From NCBI RefSeq assembly GCF_028421645.1, contig NZ_CP116888.1:310001-374000 (forward strand): DNA of 64,000 bases, given 5' to 3'. The notes below the pieces were generated by a model that was given only the letters and a program-made list of their open reading frames with translations, was not told the DNA's origin and did no database searches. The position numbers were made by a program, and so were the translations under genes. The first letter of the stretch is position 1. The number at the start of each line of letters is the position of its first letter. Positions 16,668-25,851 of this stretch are shown here, piece by piece. Source of the stretch: Aneurinibacillus sp. Ricciae_BoGa-3 (GTDB taxonomy: Bacteria; Bacillota; Bacilli; Aneurinibacillales; Aneurinibacillaceae).

Positions 16668-17816
16668 ATGAAGAAGCTAAAACAAACTATCATACTTACA
16701 GCCTTACTTGTGGGGGCTTCAAGTCTACCCGTTTTTGCAAGTGGCGTAAACATGAGCAACATCCAAACCCCTCAGCCTACCTTCTATAATAGTGATAACG
16801 CAAACTCCCAACAAAACGTACAAACACTGTCCCAAGAGAATCAAAAAATCGATTTGGATTTACAAAACCGAAAAAAAACACTCGAACAAACCGTCTATGC
16901 ACGAACCTTTTCAAGTTTATCACTTAGTGAAAAATCGATATTGCTTGAAAAGTATTTTTCGGTACGTGCAAATTTGTATAAAGAATCGCAAAAAAAGGTG
17001 CTCTCTTTAACCAATCCATCTGATTTGAACAGTCTTCAACAAGCCCTACTAACGGATAGCGATAATGAAAATAAAGATAACCAATTGCTCATGGCTTTAT
17101 TTCAGCAAACACAAGAGAAAAAATCGGGGGAGCAATCGAAACTTCAGATTCAAAACATGAAAAATTTAGTTGCACAGTTGGTCGTTACGTATAAAGATTT
17201 TCGCAATGCAGGACGAAATCTGCAGAGTTTAATGACAGCGGAAATGAGTGCTTTTAATGCCCCGCAACTAACACTCCTAAACAAATTCAGTCAGCAATAT
17301 GAAATAGGTGGAGACCAGCAACAAGCCTTAAAGATACAGGAGAAAATATTAAAGCTCACAAATGGTGATACGACTGCGTATGAAAATGTTGCACGTATCC
17401 TTCAAACACAAAATAAATCGTTCTTCTTTGTTGATAACGAAGTGATTCAAACGGATACACCTTTGTTGTATCGAGATGGGAATGCTTATATCGAGCTACG
17501 TGATGTAAGTAAAGTAAAAGGGTTTCATGTGTCCCTAATAGGGGATACTTTCCGAGTACAGGAAAGGGACAACCTCTTGTCTATCAACATGAAAGATAAA
17601 ACGGTATCGCTGAATGGTATGGCTATCGGAAAAGATATTGCCGTGATGGATGGCAATAAGGTTTATCTGCCATTAAACAATCTTTTCTCCATGTTTCATT
17701 ATCAAGTGAACTGGAATGAACAGCTTGCAAGTATTATCATTCAAAAAGAGGTGTATCCGTTAAGTGAAATTGACAGGGTTAACCTAAGTGATGTAGCAAA
17801 CGTCGTGCTACAATAA
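16668..17816 (+). CDS. Secreted protein with copper-amine-oxidase-N-like (stalk) domain
   Basis: 382 aa, ATG after AAAGGAG. A signal peptide (MKKLKQTIILTALLVGASSL, cleavage near VFA-S at 25) leads into a helical, Gln/Asn-rich middle. The C-terminal ~120 residues contain VIQTDTPLLYRDGNAYIELR and KVYLPLNNLFSMF..QVNWN, the repeat pattern of the copper amine oxidase N-terminal-like domain found on many Bacillales surface proteins. The domain is non-enzymatic and its ligand is unknown. It may sit in the wall during cell contact. Next to the signal peptidase gene but separated by a terminator. Confidence 0.82.
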   Translation: MKKLKQTIILTALLVGASSLPVFASGVNMSNIQTPQPTFYNSDNANSQQNVQTLSQENQKIDLDLQNRKKTLEQTVYARTFSSLSLSEKSILLEKYFSVRANLYKESQKKVLSLTNPSDLNSLQQALLTDSDNENKDNQLLMALFQQTQEKKSGEQSKLQIQNMKNLVAQLVVTYKDFRNAGRNLQSLMTAEMSAFNAPQLTLLNKFSQQYEIGGDQQQALKIQEKILKLTNGDTTAYENVARILQTQNKSFFFVDNEVIQTDTPLLYRDGNAYIELRDVSKVKGFHVSLIGDTFRVQERDNLLSINMKDKTVSLNGMAIGKDIAVMDGNKVYLPLNNLFSMFHYQVNWNEQLASIIIQKEVYPLSEIDRVNLSDVANVVLQ

Positions 17817-17834
17817 TTTTTTTGTAAAATAAAA

Positions 17835-17846
17835 TTGACTATAATA
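17835..17846 (+). promoter_or_regulatory. TTGACTATA element upstream of topB
   Basis: TTGACTATAATA, 64 bp before the topB start. Here TTGACT-17-GATAAT could also act as a sigma-A promoter. Confidence 0.6.
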
Positions 17847-17909
17847 TATGCATATAAGATAATGGTATATAGTTAATAGTTTTTATCGGAGAAAGAGAGG
17901 GAAATAATC

Positions 17910-19988
17910 ATGAAAGCTTTGTTAATTGCGGAGAAACCTTCTTTAATGAATGAAATTAAAGAAGTCTATAAAAAACTTGGGCATAAAGATACCATTACGT
18001 TTAAATCCTTTGCAGGACACACGATGGAATTAAGGGAGCCACAAGATTACAAATCTGAATGGGGGAAATGGGATTTATCTGTGTTGCCCATGATTCCTGA
18101 ACGGTTTGGATACAAACCGAAGAAGGACAAACAAGCGATGTTTAAAGAGCTTAAAAGCGAGATTCAAAATGGTGATTATGATTATATCATCAATGCATGT
18201 GACCCTGGTCGAGAAGGACAGCATATCTTCTTTAGTTTTTATGATAGCCTTGGTGTTAAACTGCCTGTAAAACGCATTTGGCATGAAGACTTAACGGAAA
18301 ATGAACTAAAACGGGCTTTGGACAATTTACGGGATGAAAACGAACCCGCCCTTAAGAATATGACCGTCGCTTCAAAATATCGAGCCTATTTTGATTGGTT
18401 AATTGGTTTAAATGGCACAAGGGCGGTTACCTTAGTTGCCAATAAAAAAATCAATGTAGGACGAGTGATGACACCTGTCCTCAAAATTCTTGTGGATAGA
18501 GAACTGGAACTTCGTAATTTCGTACCGAAAGATTTTTGGGAAATTGAAGCGGATTTTGGAAAATACAAAGGCATCTATTTCGATGAAGCGAATGAGAATG
18601 AAACGAAATTCTTTGAGAAAGCAAAAGCAGAAGCCAAAGTTAAACAGTTCGGCAACAAAGGGACAGTTGTCAAAGTTGAAAAGAAAAAGGAAACGAAATA
18701 TGCGCCTGGACTGCATTCTCTACAAGAATTGTCCAATGAAGCAAACCGAACTTTCGGATATACAATGGCAGAAACCTTGAAAATCGCCCAAGACTTATAC
18801 GAGAAGAAAATTCTAAGCTACCCAAGGACGGATTCTCCCTATATTACCGAGGCAATAGCCAAAGAGTTTCCGAAGTATCTAAAATCGGTATTATCGGTTC
18901 CTGAATTGAAGGATAAAGCTTCTTTGGTCATGAAAGATACATCTGTTTTAGCGTCTGTAGCAAAAAATAAGAAATATGTAGATAACAGTAAGGTTTCAGA
19001 CCACTATGCCATCATCCCGACAGGTGTCTCGGTTGATTTAAGCAAGCTTAGTGCCAAAGAACAAAACATTTTTTCGATGGTTTGCAGGCGGTTTTTGGCT
19101 ATCTTCTTTCCTCCTATGGTTACAAACAAAACCAACATTGTTACGGAAAGTAACGGTCATAAATTTAATACGACAGGCAGTGTACTCGTAAACATGGGTT
19201 ACATGGAGCTTTATACGTATAAAGGCAATGACAACGTTCTTCCAGATGTCAACAAAGGGGAAGTGTTTGACCTAAAGGGAACCAAACTACTTCAGAAGAA
19301 GACCACTCCACCGCAACGCTATAACGATGAAACATTGGGTAAAGCAATGGAAAATGCGGGGCGTTTTGTGGAAGATGAAGAATTGTCCAGCGTGTTAAAA
19401 GAAGCAAAAGGGTTAGGTACACCTGCTACGAGGGGCGGTATCGTAGAGAAGTTGGTTAAACTTGAAATGATAGAACGTAAAGGTTCTGGTAAGGTAAAAT
19501 CCTTCCACGCCAAAGATTTTGGTATTGAAATCATCCAAAGCTTAAACGGAAAAGATATTACGCTACCTGAGCTAACCGCCACATGGGAGCAAAAACTATC
19601 TAGTATTGAAGACGGTACCTATCAGCCAAAAGATTTTTACGATGAAATGATAGTGTATGTGAAACAAATGATGGATGATTTTAAGCATACCCATGTTTCC
19701 GTTTCCCGTACATCCGATAAAGAAGTCTTGGGTAAATGCCCGAAATGCCAAGCAAATGTGGTAGAGGGAAAGAACTTTTATCTTTGCGCTAATTACAAAA
19801 AATCCTGTGACTTTATCATAGGAAAAGAAATGCTAGGCGCAAAAATTTCTAAAACAGAAGTGAAAAAACTACTAACTGGAAAAGAAACGAAGGAGTTAGA
19901 ATTTACCTGGAAATCGGGTAAGAAGGGGAAGGCGAAACTAAAAGTAAATGGTTCAATATTAGACTTTGTGTTTACGAATAAACGCTAA
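17910..19988 (+). CDS. topB: DNA topoisomerase III (type IA)
   Basis: 692 aa, ATG after GAGAGGGAAATA. TOPRIM motifs IAEKPS near residue 6 and ACDPGREGQ at ~96, and the active-site Tyr304 in LSYPRTDSPYI. A C-terminal zinc ribbon is present (CPKC...C..YKKSC, ~607-632). Topoisomerase III passes single strands and resolves recombination or replication intermediates; many Gram-positive conjugative plasmids carry one near the transfer genes. It has its own TTGACTATA-containing promoter region and is followed by a terminator, then by the coupling-protein operon. Confidence 0.95.
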   Translation: MKALLIAEKPSLMNEIKEVYKKLGHKDTITFKSFAGHTMELREPQDYKSEWGKWDLSVLPMIPERFGYKPKKDKQAMFKELKSEIQNGDYDYIINACDPGREGQHIFFSFYDSLGVKLPVKRIWHEDLTENELKRALDNLRDENEPALKNMTVASKYRAYFDWLIGLNGTRAVTLVANKKINVGRVMTPVLKILVDRELELRNFVPKDFWEIEADFGKYKGIYFDEANENETKFFEKAKAEAKVKQFGNKGTVVKVEKKKETKYAPGLHSLQELSNEANRTFGYTMAETLKIAQDLYEKKILSYPRTDSPYITEAIAKEFPKYLKSVLSVPELKDKASLVMKDTSVLASVAKNKKYVDNSKVSDHYAIIPTGVSVDLSKLSAKEQNIFSMVCRRFLAIFFPPMVTNKTNIVTESNGHKFNTTGSVLVNMGYMELYTYKGNDNVLPDVNKGEVFDLKGTKLLQKKTTPPQRYNDETLGKAMENAGRFVEDEELSSVLKEAKGLGTPATRGGIVEKLVKLEMIERKGSGKVKSFHAKDFGIEIIQSLNGKDITLPELTATWEQKLSSIEDGTYQPKDFYDEMIVYVKQMMDDFKHTHVSVSRTSDKEVLGKCPKCQANVVEGKNFYLCANYKKSCDFIIGKEMLGAKISKTEVKKLLTGKETKELEFTWKSGKKGKAKLKVNGSILDFVFTNKR

Positions 19989-20065
19989 ATTATTATCACG
20001 AATTCGGCGTAATAGGATAAACCCTTGTTTTATATGAGGTGAATTATCACCGAAACGGAGTAATG

Positions 20066-20098
20066 GAGTCTCTCTATATGGGAGGCTCTTTTATTTTA
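20066..20098 (+). terminator. Terminator after topB
   Basis: GAGTCTCTC / GGGAGGCTC stem with G-T pairs, TATAT loop, then TTTTATTTT. Confidence 0.75.
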
Positions 20099-20207
20099 TC
20101 AACCATTCTCGACCTGATTATTAAACCTGATTCTACATATTATGTATATGAGCATAGTCGAATGTTGACCTATAATTGACCAGAAACAATAAAAAGGAGG
20201 GATACAT

Positions 20208-21185
20208 GTGGGCAGTAAAGAGCCGAAAAAGAACCGACTTCCAAAGCTTAACCCAAACAAAAAAGTCGTGGTTGGTCTATTAACCGTAGGCATTGTAGCA
20301 GGCATAACTATCAGTATTTATAGTTCGAAATCCATGCTGAATACTCATACGTCCTCGCCTAAAGGGATGCAAAAAGTAACCCATACAGCGGTAGCACCCG
20401 TACAACCAAAAGTAGAAATAAATCCATTGGATGGAAAACCAGAAGCACCTTCTCCTGATAAATCCGAAATGGATATAGCGACCGCAAAAAATGCTGAAAA
20501 TCAAGCACGAGACAGTCTACGTAAATTTGATTTTGCAGGGGCAAATGCGACGTTACAGCCTTTTGCTGATAAGTATAACTTCATTAACAATGCCAAAGGG
20601 TTAGCGGATTTACAATATGATGCTTCGTTAATGTCCAATATCAATGGAGATGGCGATGAACCCGCTACGCCAGAGGGTACTGTCAATATTGTAAAAGGAT
20701 TGCATGACCCAGAGGATGTCTTAATTGGTTTTTTAACCATGAATCAGGATGAGCGAGAAAAAGTAGTAGCCAGCTTTGATAGTTTAGACCCCGTTCCGAG
20801 TCAAAAACAACTAACGGTTGTAGACAAATCCATTGAATCAGGTTCGATGTTAAAGGAGATAAAATTATCGCTCCCTGACACAAAAATGGTCTATAAAATC
20901 AAATTTGTTTTGGATGGACAAGCCTATGACGGGTATGTCATGCAAAATGCAGATGATTCCCTACAATTGTACGGCATTTTTGACCCCACAGGAAAAGCTT
21001 CAGGTTTTACCGTTGGTCAGTGGAGACAAATGAGAGAAAATCTTCAAAATGGCAAAGGGGTATTAGATGGGATAGACGTGAATACCCCAACAAATACGCA
21101 ACCTGATGCATCTGGTTCGTCCCAACAAACCTCTTCTGCTGAGAATCAAACTTCTACAAACAATACGAACACAATCCATCCATAA
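20208..21185 (+). CDS. Unknown membrane-anchored protein upstream of the coupling protein
   Basis: 325 aa, GTG after AAAAAGGAGGG. A lysine-rich cytoplasmic start (KEPKKNRLPKLNPNKK) precedes a single membrane helix (VVVGLLTVGIVAGITISIYS, residues ~21-40). The remaining ~280 residues should be extracellular: a Pro-rich linker, a helical block with FDFAGANATLQPFADKY, and a folded C-terminal part (VYKIKFVLDGQAYDGYVMQN) ending in a Ser/Thr/Gln-rich tail. It ends 21 bp before the VirD4-like gene, so the two are probably cotranscribed. By topology it could be a VirB8/TcpC-like scaffold, but I see no sequence proof. Confidence 0.75.
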   Translation: MGSKEPKKNRLPKLNPNKKVVVGLLTVGIVAGITISIYSSKSMLNTHTSSPKGMQKVTHTAVAPVQPKVEINPLDGKPEAPSPDKSEMDIATAKNAENQARDSLRKFDFAGANATLQPFADKYNFINNAKGLADLQYDASLMSNINGDGDEPATPEGTVNIVKGLHDPEDVLIGFLTMNQDEREKVVASFDSLDPVPSQKQLTVVDKSIESGSMLKEIKLSLPDTKMVYKIKFVLDGQAYDGYVMQNADDSLQLYGIFDPTGKASGFTVGQWRQMRENLQNGKGVLDGIDVNTPTNTQPDASGSSQQTSSAENQTSTNNTNTIHP

Positions 21186-21206
21186 AAATAGAAAGGAGTT
21201 GAAAAA

Positions 21207-23369
21207 GTGTCTGACCCGAAAGAAAAACTAAATAAAGTCATGTTGTTTGTAACCGAACAGCATAGTGCGATTATGACAGGTTTATTTACCTTGCAGATAG
21301 CTAATTTTTTATCTGGTTATTTATTTCATCAAGGAATCTTTGTAATTACCGTTGCCTTATTTTTCCTGTTATTTTTAACGTTTGCGATAAGCAAAGACTA
21401 TGCAAATGAGAAAAACAAGAAGTATGGATTTACCATACTTAAACTAGCGGTGGTTGTCTTTTTATTTTCGCTGGTTAACAATCTTTTCTTGTTAGCATTT
21501 GGCTCGACTAGTGAGACAAAAGCAAGTTCTCTATTCAAATTGAGTTATTTTCTCAATGTCGCCATTGGCATTTCGTTATTTGCGCTAATGAGAAAAGAAG
21601 AGACAAAGAAATTTTTAGATGACTTCTATCAAAACTCTTTAATAGAAAAGTTGGGATTTGGAAAAAAATCCGATACGACGAGAAGGTCAGGAGATGTCAA
21701 ACTAGCTGTTAATATTGAGACAAAGAAAGACGAAGTTCTCCTCTTTAAAGACCGCTTTCTTCATATGCTCATTTTAGGACCTACTGGTTCAGGTAAAACG
21801 TCTCAAACGATTATCCCAATGATTAATCAAGATATGCAAAACCTTGAATGTGGAATCACGGTAATCGAGCCAAAAGCTGACCTTGCTGAAAAAGTGTATG
21901 CAATGGCGCAACACTATGGAAGAAAGGTACTTTATTTCAACCCTATCCTGCCTGATTGCCCATACTTCAATCCGCTATTTGGTAAGGAAGAAGATGTTGT
22001 TGAAAATATCGCAACCACCTTTAAAATGTTAAGTGGTGGAGATTCAAGCCAATTCTTCCAAGACCAAAATGAAATCTTGCTACGGAATGGCTTAAAAGTA
22101 TTAAAACGCATGATGGGAAATGACTGTACGTTCATAGACCTCTACACTCTAATTGCCAACCCTGGTGGAGTAGGGCGGAAAATGGTCATGTCTTTTTCAA
22201 GATTGAATGTGGATACCGCTGAAATTGCAAAAGAAAACTCTGATATATCCGCTTATTTCTTGAACGATTACTTCAATGAAAAATCAAAGACGTATGAATA
22301 CACTTCTGGAATACGAACTGCGGTTGCCAAAATCGTATCCAACAAGTACCTACGAAAAGTACTGAATCCACCTGCAGGAAAAAATGACATCGACTTTGAT
22401 AAACACTTAGAAGAAGGCGGAGTGATTGCGATTGCTACCGCACAAGGTACATTGAGAGACTTAGGACGTTACCTTGGCTATTTTATTATTCTTCAATTCC
22501 AAGCCTCTGTTTTCAGAAGACCAGGAAATGAAAATACAAGACGAGCACACTTCTTATATATTGACGAATTCCAAGTTTATGCGAACCCTGGATTTGCTGA
22601 TATGCTCACACAAGGTCGTTCCTACCGTGTGGCTAGTCACTTGGCTACTCAAAACCGTGCATTGATAGGGATGGGTAGAGGACAAGAAGGGAAGGACTTC
22701 ATCGAACTGGTTTCTACAAACGCCCGCAACATCATTATTTATCCTGGTGGTAATGCGATGGATGCCAAATTCTATTCTGACCAGTTTGGTCAAATCTTAA
22801 AAAGAACCGTTCAAAAAGGCATATCACGGGCAAAGTTCAACCCCATTTATGGATTTCAAAAAATCAGTTATCCAAATGAGAGCCTAAGAGAAACAGAAAA
22901 GCTGGAAGCCCGTTTTTCTCCTTCTGACATTATGTATCGTGAATTTGGATATATCACCTATTGTATTATCAAAAACAATAGTATTCAGACACCAGCCGTT
23001 GGTAAAATTGAATACATTCCTAAAGAATTGAATGATAAACTCGATAAAATGATAGAAGAATACAACGAAAACATCTTCAAGAAACCCTACATTCAAGAAA
23101 AAGAGCCAGAACAACCTGTTGCCGTTCAACCTTCTATTCAACAGCAAGATGTTGTTGTAAAAGAGCAGGCGGTTGATAATTTCGTTGCTTTTGAAGAAGA
23201 AACTCCTGCAAAAACACCTAAAGAAAATAAAGATTATGTTCCTCTAGATGAAGAATATACCGATGACTTCGTGTTACAATCCACACCAAAGAGTGCGAGT
23301 ACAGGTAAGGAAGGGGATTCACCGAAAGAAATCAAGTTTATGGATGATGAAGAAGATGAATTGATATAA
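21207..23369 (+). CDS. Type IV secretion coupling ATPase (VirD4/TraG family)
   Basis: 720 aa, GTG after AAAGGAG. Up to four N-terminal hydrophobic segments between residues ~22 and 127, Walker A LGPTGSGKTSQ at ~190-199, Walker B FLYIDEFQVYANPGF, and a TQGRSYRVASHLATQNRAL block. These define a VirD4/TraG coupling protein that links the relaxosome to the secretion channel and pumps DNA. The last ~90 residues are acidic and disordered, a likely substrate or partner docking tail. It follows the membrane-anchored protein in one operon and ends at a strong terminator. Confidence 0.94.
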   Translation: MSDPKEKLNKVMLFVTEQHSAIMTGLFTLQIANFLSGYLFHQGIFVITVALFFLLFLTFAISKDYANEKNKKYGFTILKLAVVVFLFSLVNNLFLLAFGSTSETKASSLFKLSYFLNVAIGISLFALMRKEETKKFLDDFYQNSLIEKLGFGKKSDTTRRSGDVKLAVNIETKKDEVLLFKDRFLHMLILGPTGSGKTSQTIIPMINQDMQNLECGITVIEPKADLAEKVYAMAQHYGRKVLYFNPILPDCPYFNPLFGKEEDVVENIATTFKMLSGGDSSQFFQDQNEILLRNGLKVLKRMMGNDCTFIDLYTLIANPGGVGRKMVMSFSRLNVDTAEIAKENSDISAYFLNDYFNEKSKTYEYTSGIRTAVAKIVSNKYLRKVLNPPAGKNDIDFDKHLEEGGVIAIATAQGTLRDLGRYLGYFIILQFQASVFRRPGNENTRRAHFLYIDEFQVYANPGFADMLTQGRSYRVASHLATQNRALIGMGRGQEGKDFIELVSTNARNIIIYPGGNAMDAKFYSDQFGQILKRTVQKGISRAKFNPIYGFQKISYPNESLRETEKLEARFSPSDIMYREFGYITYCIIKNNSIQTPAVGKIEYIPKELNDKLDKMIEEYNENIFKKPYIQEKEPEQPVAVQPSIQQQDVVVKEQAVDNFVAFEEETPAKTPKENKDYVPLDEEYTDDFVLQSTPKSASTGKEGDSPKEIKFMDDEEDELI

Positions 23370-23462
23370 GATAAAGTGAGATATATTCTTCTTTAATCAA
23401 TACTTTTTCACGCCACAAAAGAATTATTATGACTTAAACATAAAAAATTCGTACTTCTTCAC

Positions 23463-23505
23463 AAAAAAAATGACGCCTCTACAGAGTAGAGGCGTCATTT
23501 TTTTT
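23463..23505. terminator. Strong bidirectional terminator
   Basis: Perfect 12-bp stem TGACGCCTCTAC / GTAGAGGCGTCA with AGA loop, flanked by runs of A and T; serves the coupling-protein and hpf genes. Confidence 0.93.
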
Positions 23506-24034
23506 AATATAGACTTTCAATAATTCCATAATTACCATCTTTCCTCTTATATAAGAGGCACATGGTATCGGTGTCTGGGTTGAAGAAGATAAAGGTTTGA
23601 TGATTTAGTGCTTCCATTTGAAGCAAAGCTTCTTCTTCCGTCATTGGTTTTAAATCAAATTGTTTTCGCTTAACAATTTTAGGTTTTTCATTTTCTGACT
23701 CAGGTTCCTTAACTTTTCGCTCCGACATGAAACGAATGGAACGGTGTTCTTGTCCTTTAAGCTTATCTGCCGTTTTACTTAGTTGATACTTCATTTTATC
23801 AACCAGTATATCAATGGCGATATAAAGGTCGGATGTTGTCTCGTCGAGTTTAATGACGGCTCCATTGAGATAGGCAATTGCTTCAGCCTTTCGGAATCCA
23901 TTTTGGGTTGATACATTTACTCGAATGGCTTTATCTTTGTCTGCATATTTTTCGAGTTTTTCGAACTTTTCTTCAATATATGCTTTAATTGCTTTTGTTA
24001 ACTCAAAGTTTTTAGCTGTAATGATTACTTGCAT
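23504..24034 (-). CDS. hpf: Ribosome hibernation-promoting factor, long form
   Basis: 176 aa. N-terminal HPF/RaiA domain (VIITAKNFELTKAIKAYIEE, then KFEKLEKY, and DLYIAIDILVDKMKYQL), a charged linker, and the C-terminal dimerisation domain (FDLKPMTEEEALLQMEAL, HQTFIFFN). Long HPF pairs 70S ribosomes into 100S dimers in slow growth. Length and both domains are normal for Firmicutes. A copy on a mobile element is unusual. I infer it could alter recipient or donor ribosome activity, or simply replace host HPF. Stands alone on the minus strand. Confidence 0.93.
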   Translation of the reverse strand: MQVIITAKNFELTKAIKAYIEEKFEKLEKYADKDKAIRVNVSTQNGFRKAEAIAYLNGAVIKLDETTSDLYIAIDILVDKMKYQLSKTADKLKGQEHRSIRFMSERKVKEPESENEKPKIVKRKQFDLKPMTEEEALLQMEALNHQTFIFFNPDTDTMCLLYKRKDGNYGIIESLY

Positions 24035-24155
24035 AGCCCTTAAAACCCCTTTCTACTAGATGTCTGTGATGATTAAACGTTAATAGAGCAAACAAGAGAT
24101 TCAAAATCTTGATTTTCTCAATTATAATATACTATATACAATAGGTCAATTAAAC

Positions 24156-24167
24156 TTGACTATAATC
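24156..24167 (+). promoter_or_regulatory. TTGACTATA element upstream of the methyltransferase cluster
   Basis: TTGACTATAATC, 29 bp before the small ORF at 24196. No standard -35 lies 17 bp upstream of the embedded TATAAT. Confidence 0.55.
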
Positions 24168-24195
24168 AAACTCTATCAGGTAGGAGGTAAATCGA

Positions 24196-24294
24196 GTGTG
24201 GGTGAACCGCTTTTATAACGAGGACTGTGTAGGAGATAAGGGGATGGCAACCATGCTAACTTTTTTGAATAAATCAAACGAGAAAGGAGCTTAA
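24196..24294 (+). CDS. 32-codon leader ORF, possibly a methyltransferase N-terminal remnant
   Basis: A strong site (TAGGAGGTAAATCGA) is followed by GTG and an open frame whose start reads VWVNRFYNEDCVGDKGMATM and which ends KSNEKGA. The NRFYNEDC.xG pattern resembles the beginning of many N6/N4 DNA methyltransferases. The ribosome binding site of the next gene (AAAGGAGC) lies in its last codons, so it may couple translation of that gene. Could be a leader peptide or a decayed gene start. Confidence 0.45.
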   Translation: MWVNRFYNEDCVGDKGMATMLTFLNKSNEKGA

Positions 24295-24298
24295 ACGC

Positions 24299-24823
24299 TT
24301 GGAAGAAAAGGAATTCATGAATGAACCAGAATTGAAGAAATCCAAAATCTATTTTATGGATGCGACACAGATGGCGAAAGTCACAGGGAAAGGTTCTCTA
24401 ATGGCAGTACTAGGTATTAGCATGTTCGGGATTATGTTTTCAGGTATAACCTGGTGGGCAAAAGCTTTATTTGGATTAGGTGGTCTTTTTGCCTTTGTTT
24501 TTACCTTCTATGACATGAAATACATGATGGGGCTTCGAAAAAATCCCTTTCAAAGTTCCTTTAACAATAAGACCTTTCAATATTTCAATGAGTTTGAAGG
24601 CAATAAAGTTTTAGATGTAGACCAAATACGTGAAATCAAAGTGTATCGCAGAGCGAAAGATGCCTTTCTGTTAGAAATTTTCCTTAACAATAAAGTCAGA
24701 GAAGAAAATGTAAACATTGCTGGATTTGATGCGCAAACCAAGCAAGAAATGTTGGATGACTTAAAAGCCATGAATCCCACTATCCTTTTTACTTCCTATC
24801 ACAAAGATGAAGAAGCGAAATAG
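24299..24823 (+). CDS. Unknown two-span membrane protein
   Basis: 174 aa, TTG start 8 nt after AAAGGAGC. A charged start (about 25 residues), two hydrophobic segments at ~36-53 (GSLMAVLGISMFGIMFSGI) and ~57-76, then a ~95-residue cytoplasmic part with alternating strands (REIKVYRRAKDAFLLEIFLN) that recalls a PH-like fold. No family recognised. First full-length gene of the methyltransferase cluster, 20 bp before the next gene. Confidence 0.7.
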   Translation: MEEKEFMNEPELKKSKIYFMDATQMAKVTGKGSLMAVLGISMFGIMFSGITWWAKALFGLGGLFAFVFTFYDMKYMMGLRKNPFQSSFNNKTFQYFNEFEGNKVLDVDQIREIKVYRRAKDAFLLEIFLNNKVREENVNIAGFDAQTKQEMLDDLKAMNPTILFTSYHKDEEAK

Positions 24824-24843
24824 GGCAGAAGGGAGTTTATAGC

Positions 24844-25851
24844 GTGGTACAACACAATCATATTTATCACGGTAATAGCAAAGAAATTTTAAAAACCTTT
24901 CCTGACAATTATTTTCACTCCATTGTTACCGACCCTCCGTACGAAATAGCGTTTATGGGAAAGGAATGGGATGGGACAGGAATCGCTTATGACGTAGATT
25001 TTTGGAAAGAATGTCTGCGTGTTTTGCGACCAGGAGGACACTTGGCTTCTTTTTCTGCTACCTCAACGTACCACAAAATGACGATGGCAATTGAACAAGC
25101 AGGTTTTGAAATTCGTGATAAAATCGATGTCTTTTACGATGGAAACGAGGATTTGAAAAACTTCCTCCTATCCTTACAACCCGAACAGGTAGCCGCTTTC
25201 GAGCGACTTGTTAACCAACAAAATGACTTAGGTATGTTGAGTTGGATATACGGACAAGGCATGCCGAAAGGTGAAAATGTCGCAAAAAAGATGAGGAAGT
25301 CACAATCTGCAGAAGCGGAGCAAGAAGCAACCAAGTGGATTGGGTGGAATACCTCACTAAAACCAGCCAACGAACCGATTTGTCTTGCAAGAAAACCCCT
25401 TCAAGAAAAAACAATCGTTCAAAACCTTTTAAAACATGAAGCGGGTGCGTTAAATATCGATGGATGTCGGATACCAAGAGGTGAGGATGACCGATTTGAA
25501 TATGGTGTCACGGGAAACCAAAAAGCAACAACGGGTGAGTATGGAATATACGGACATTATGATGCCACTGCGTATGTACCGCATAAAGAAGGTAGGTATC
25601 CATCTAACGTGATGATAGATGAAGTCACAGGACAAAAAATAGATGAACAGCATGCCAATCAAAAACGCTCGAAATCTCATTCTCGACTACCACAAGCCAG
25701 CCGATTCTTTTTCTGCTCAAAAGCCACAAAAAAAGAGCGGAATTGGGAAGAAGAACTCTTGCAGATACGTTCAGATTTAACACAAGAACAACGTGACTAT
25801 GTTTTGGGTGAACTTAAAAAATCTGGTATTAAAGAATATAAGGAAGGGTGA
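24844..25851 (+). CDS. DNA methyltransferase, N-terminal catalytic and recognition part of a split gene
   Basis: 335 aa, GTG start after AAGGGAG. It holds the catalytic motif IV TDPPY at residues 29-33, a ECLRVLRPGGHLASFSA block, a variable recognition region, and near the end SRFFFCSKATKKERN, the sequence that in intact N4/N6 methyltransferases is followed by ..TVKP and the SAM-binding FxGSG. Those last elements are absent here but are present in the separate small gene at 27755-28060. Its final ~30 residues (LTQEQRDYVLGELKKSGIKE) look like a new C-terminus. The two parts are separated by an LtaS-like gene. Confidence 0.85.
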   Translation: MVQHNHIYHGNSKEILKTFPDNYFHSIVTDPPYEIAFMGKEWDGTGIAYDVDFWKECLRVLRPGGHLASFSATSTYHKMTMAIEQAGFEIRDKIDVFYDGNEDLKNFLLSLQPEQVAAFERLVNQQNDLGMLSWIYGQGMPKGENVAKKMRKSQSAEAEQEATKWIGWNTSLKPANEPICLARKPLQEKTIVQNLLKHEAGALNIDGCRIPRGEDDRFEYGVTGNQKATTGEYGIYGHYDATAYVPHKEGRYPSNVMIDEVTGQKIDEQHANQKRSKSHSRLPQASRFFFCSKATKKERNWEEELLQIRSDLTQEQRDYVLGELKKSGIKEYKEG

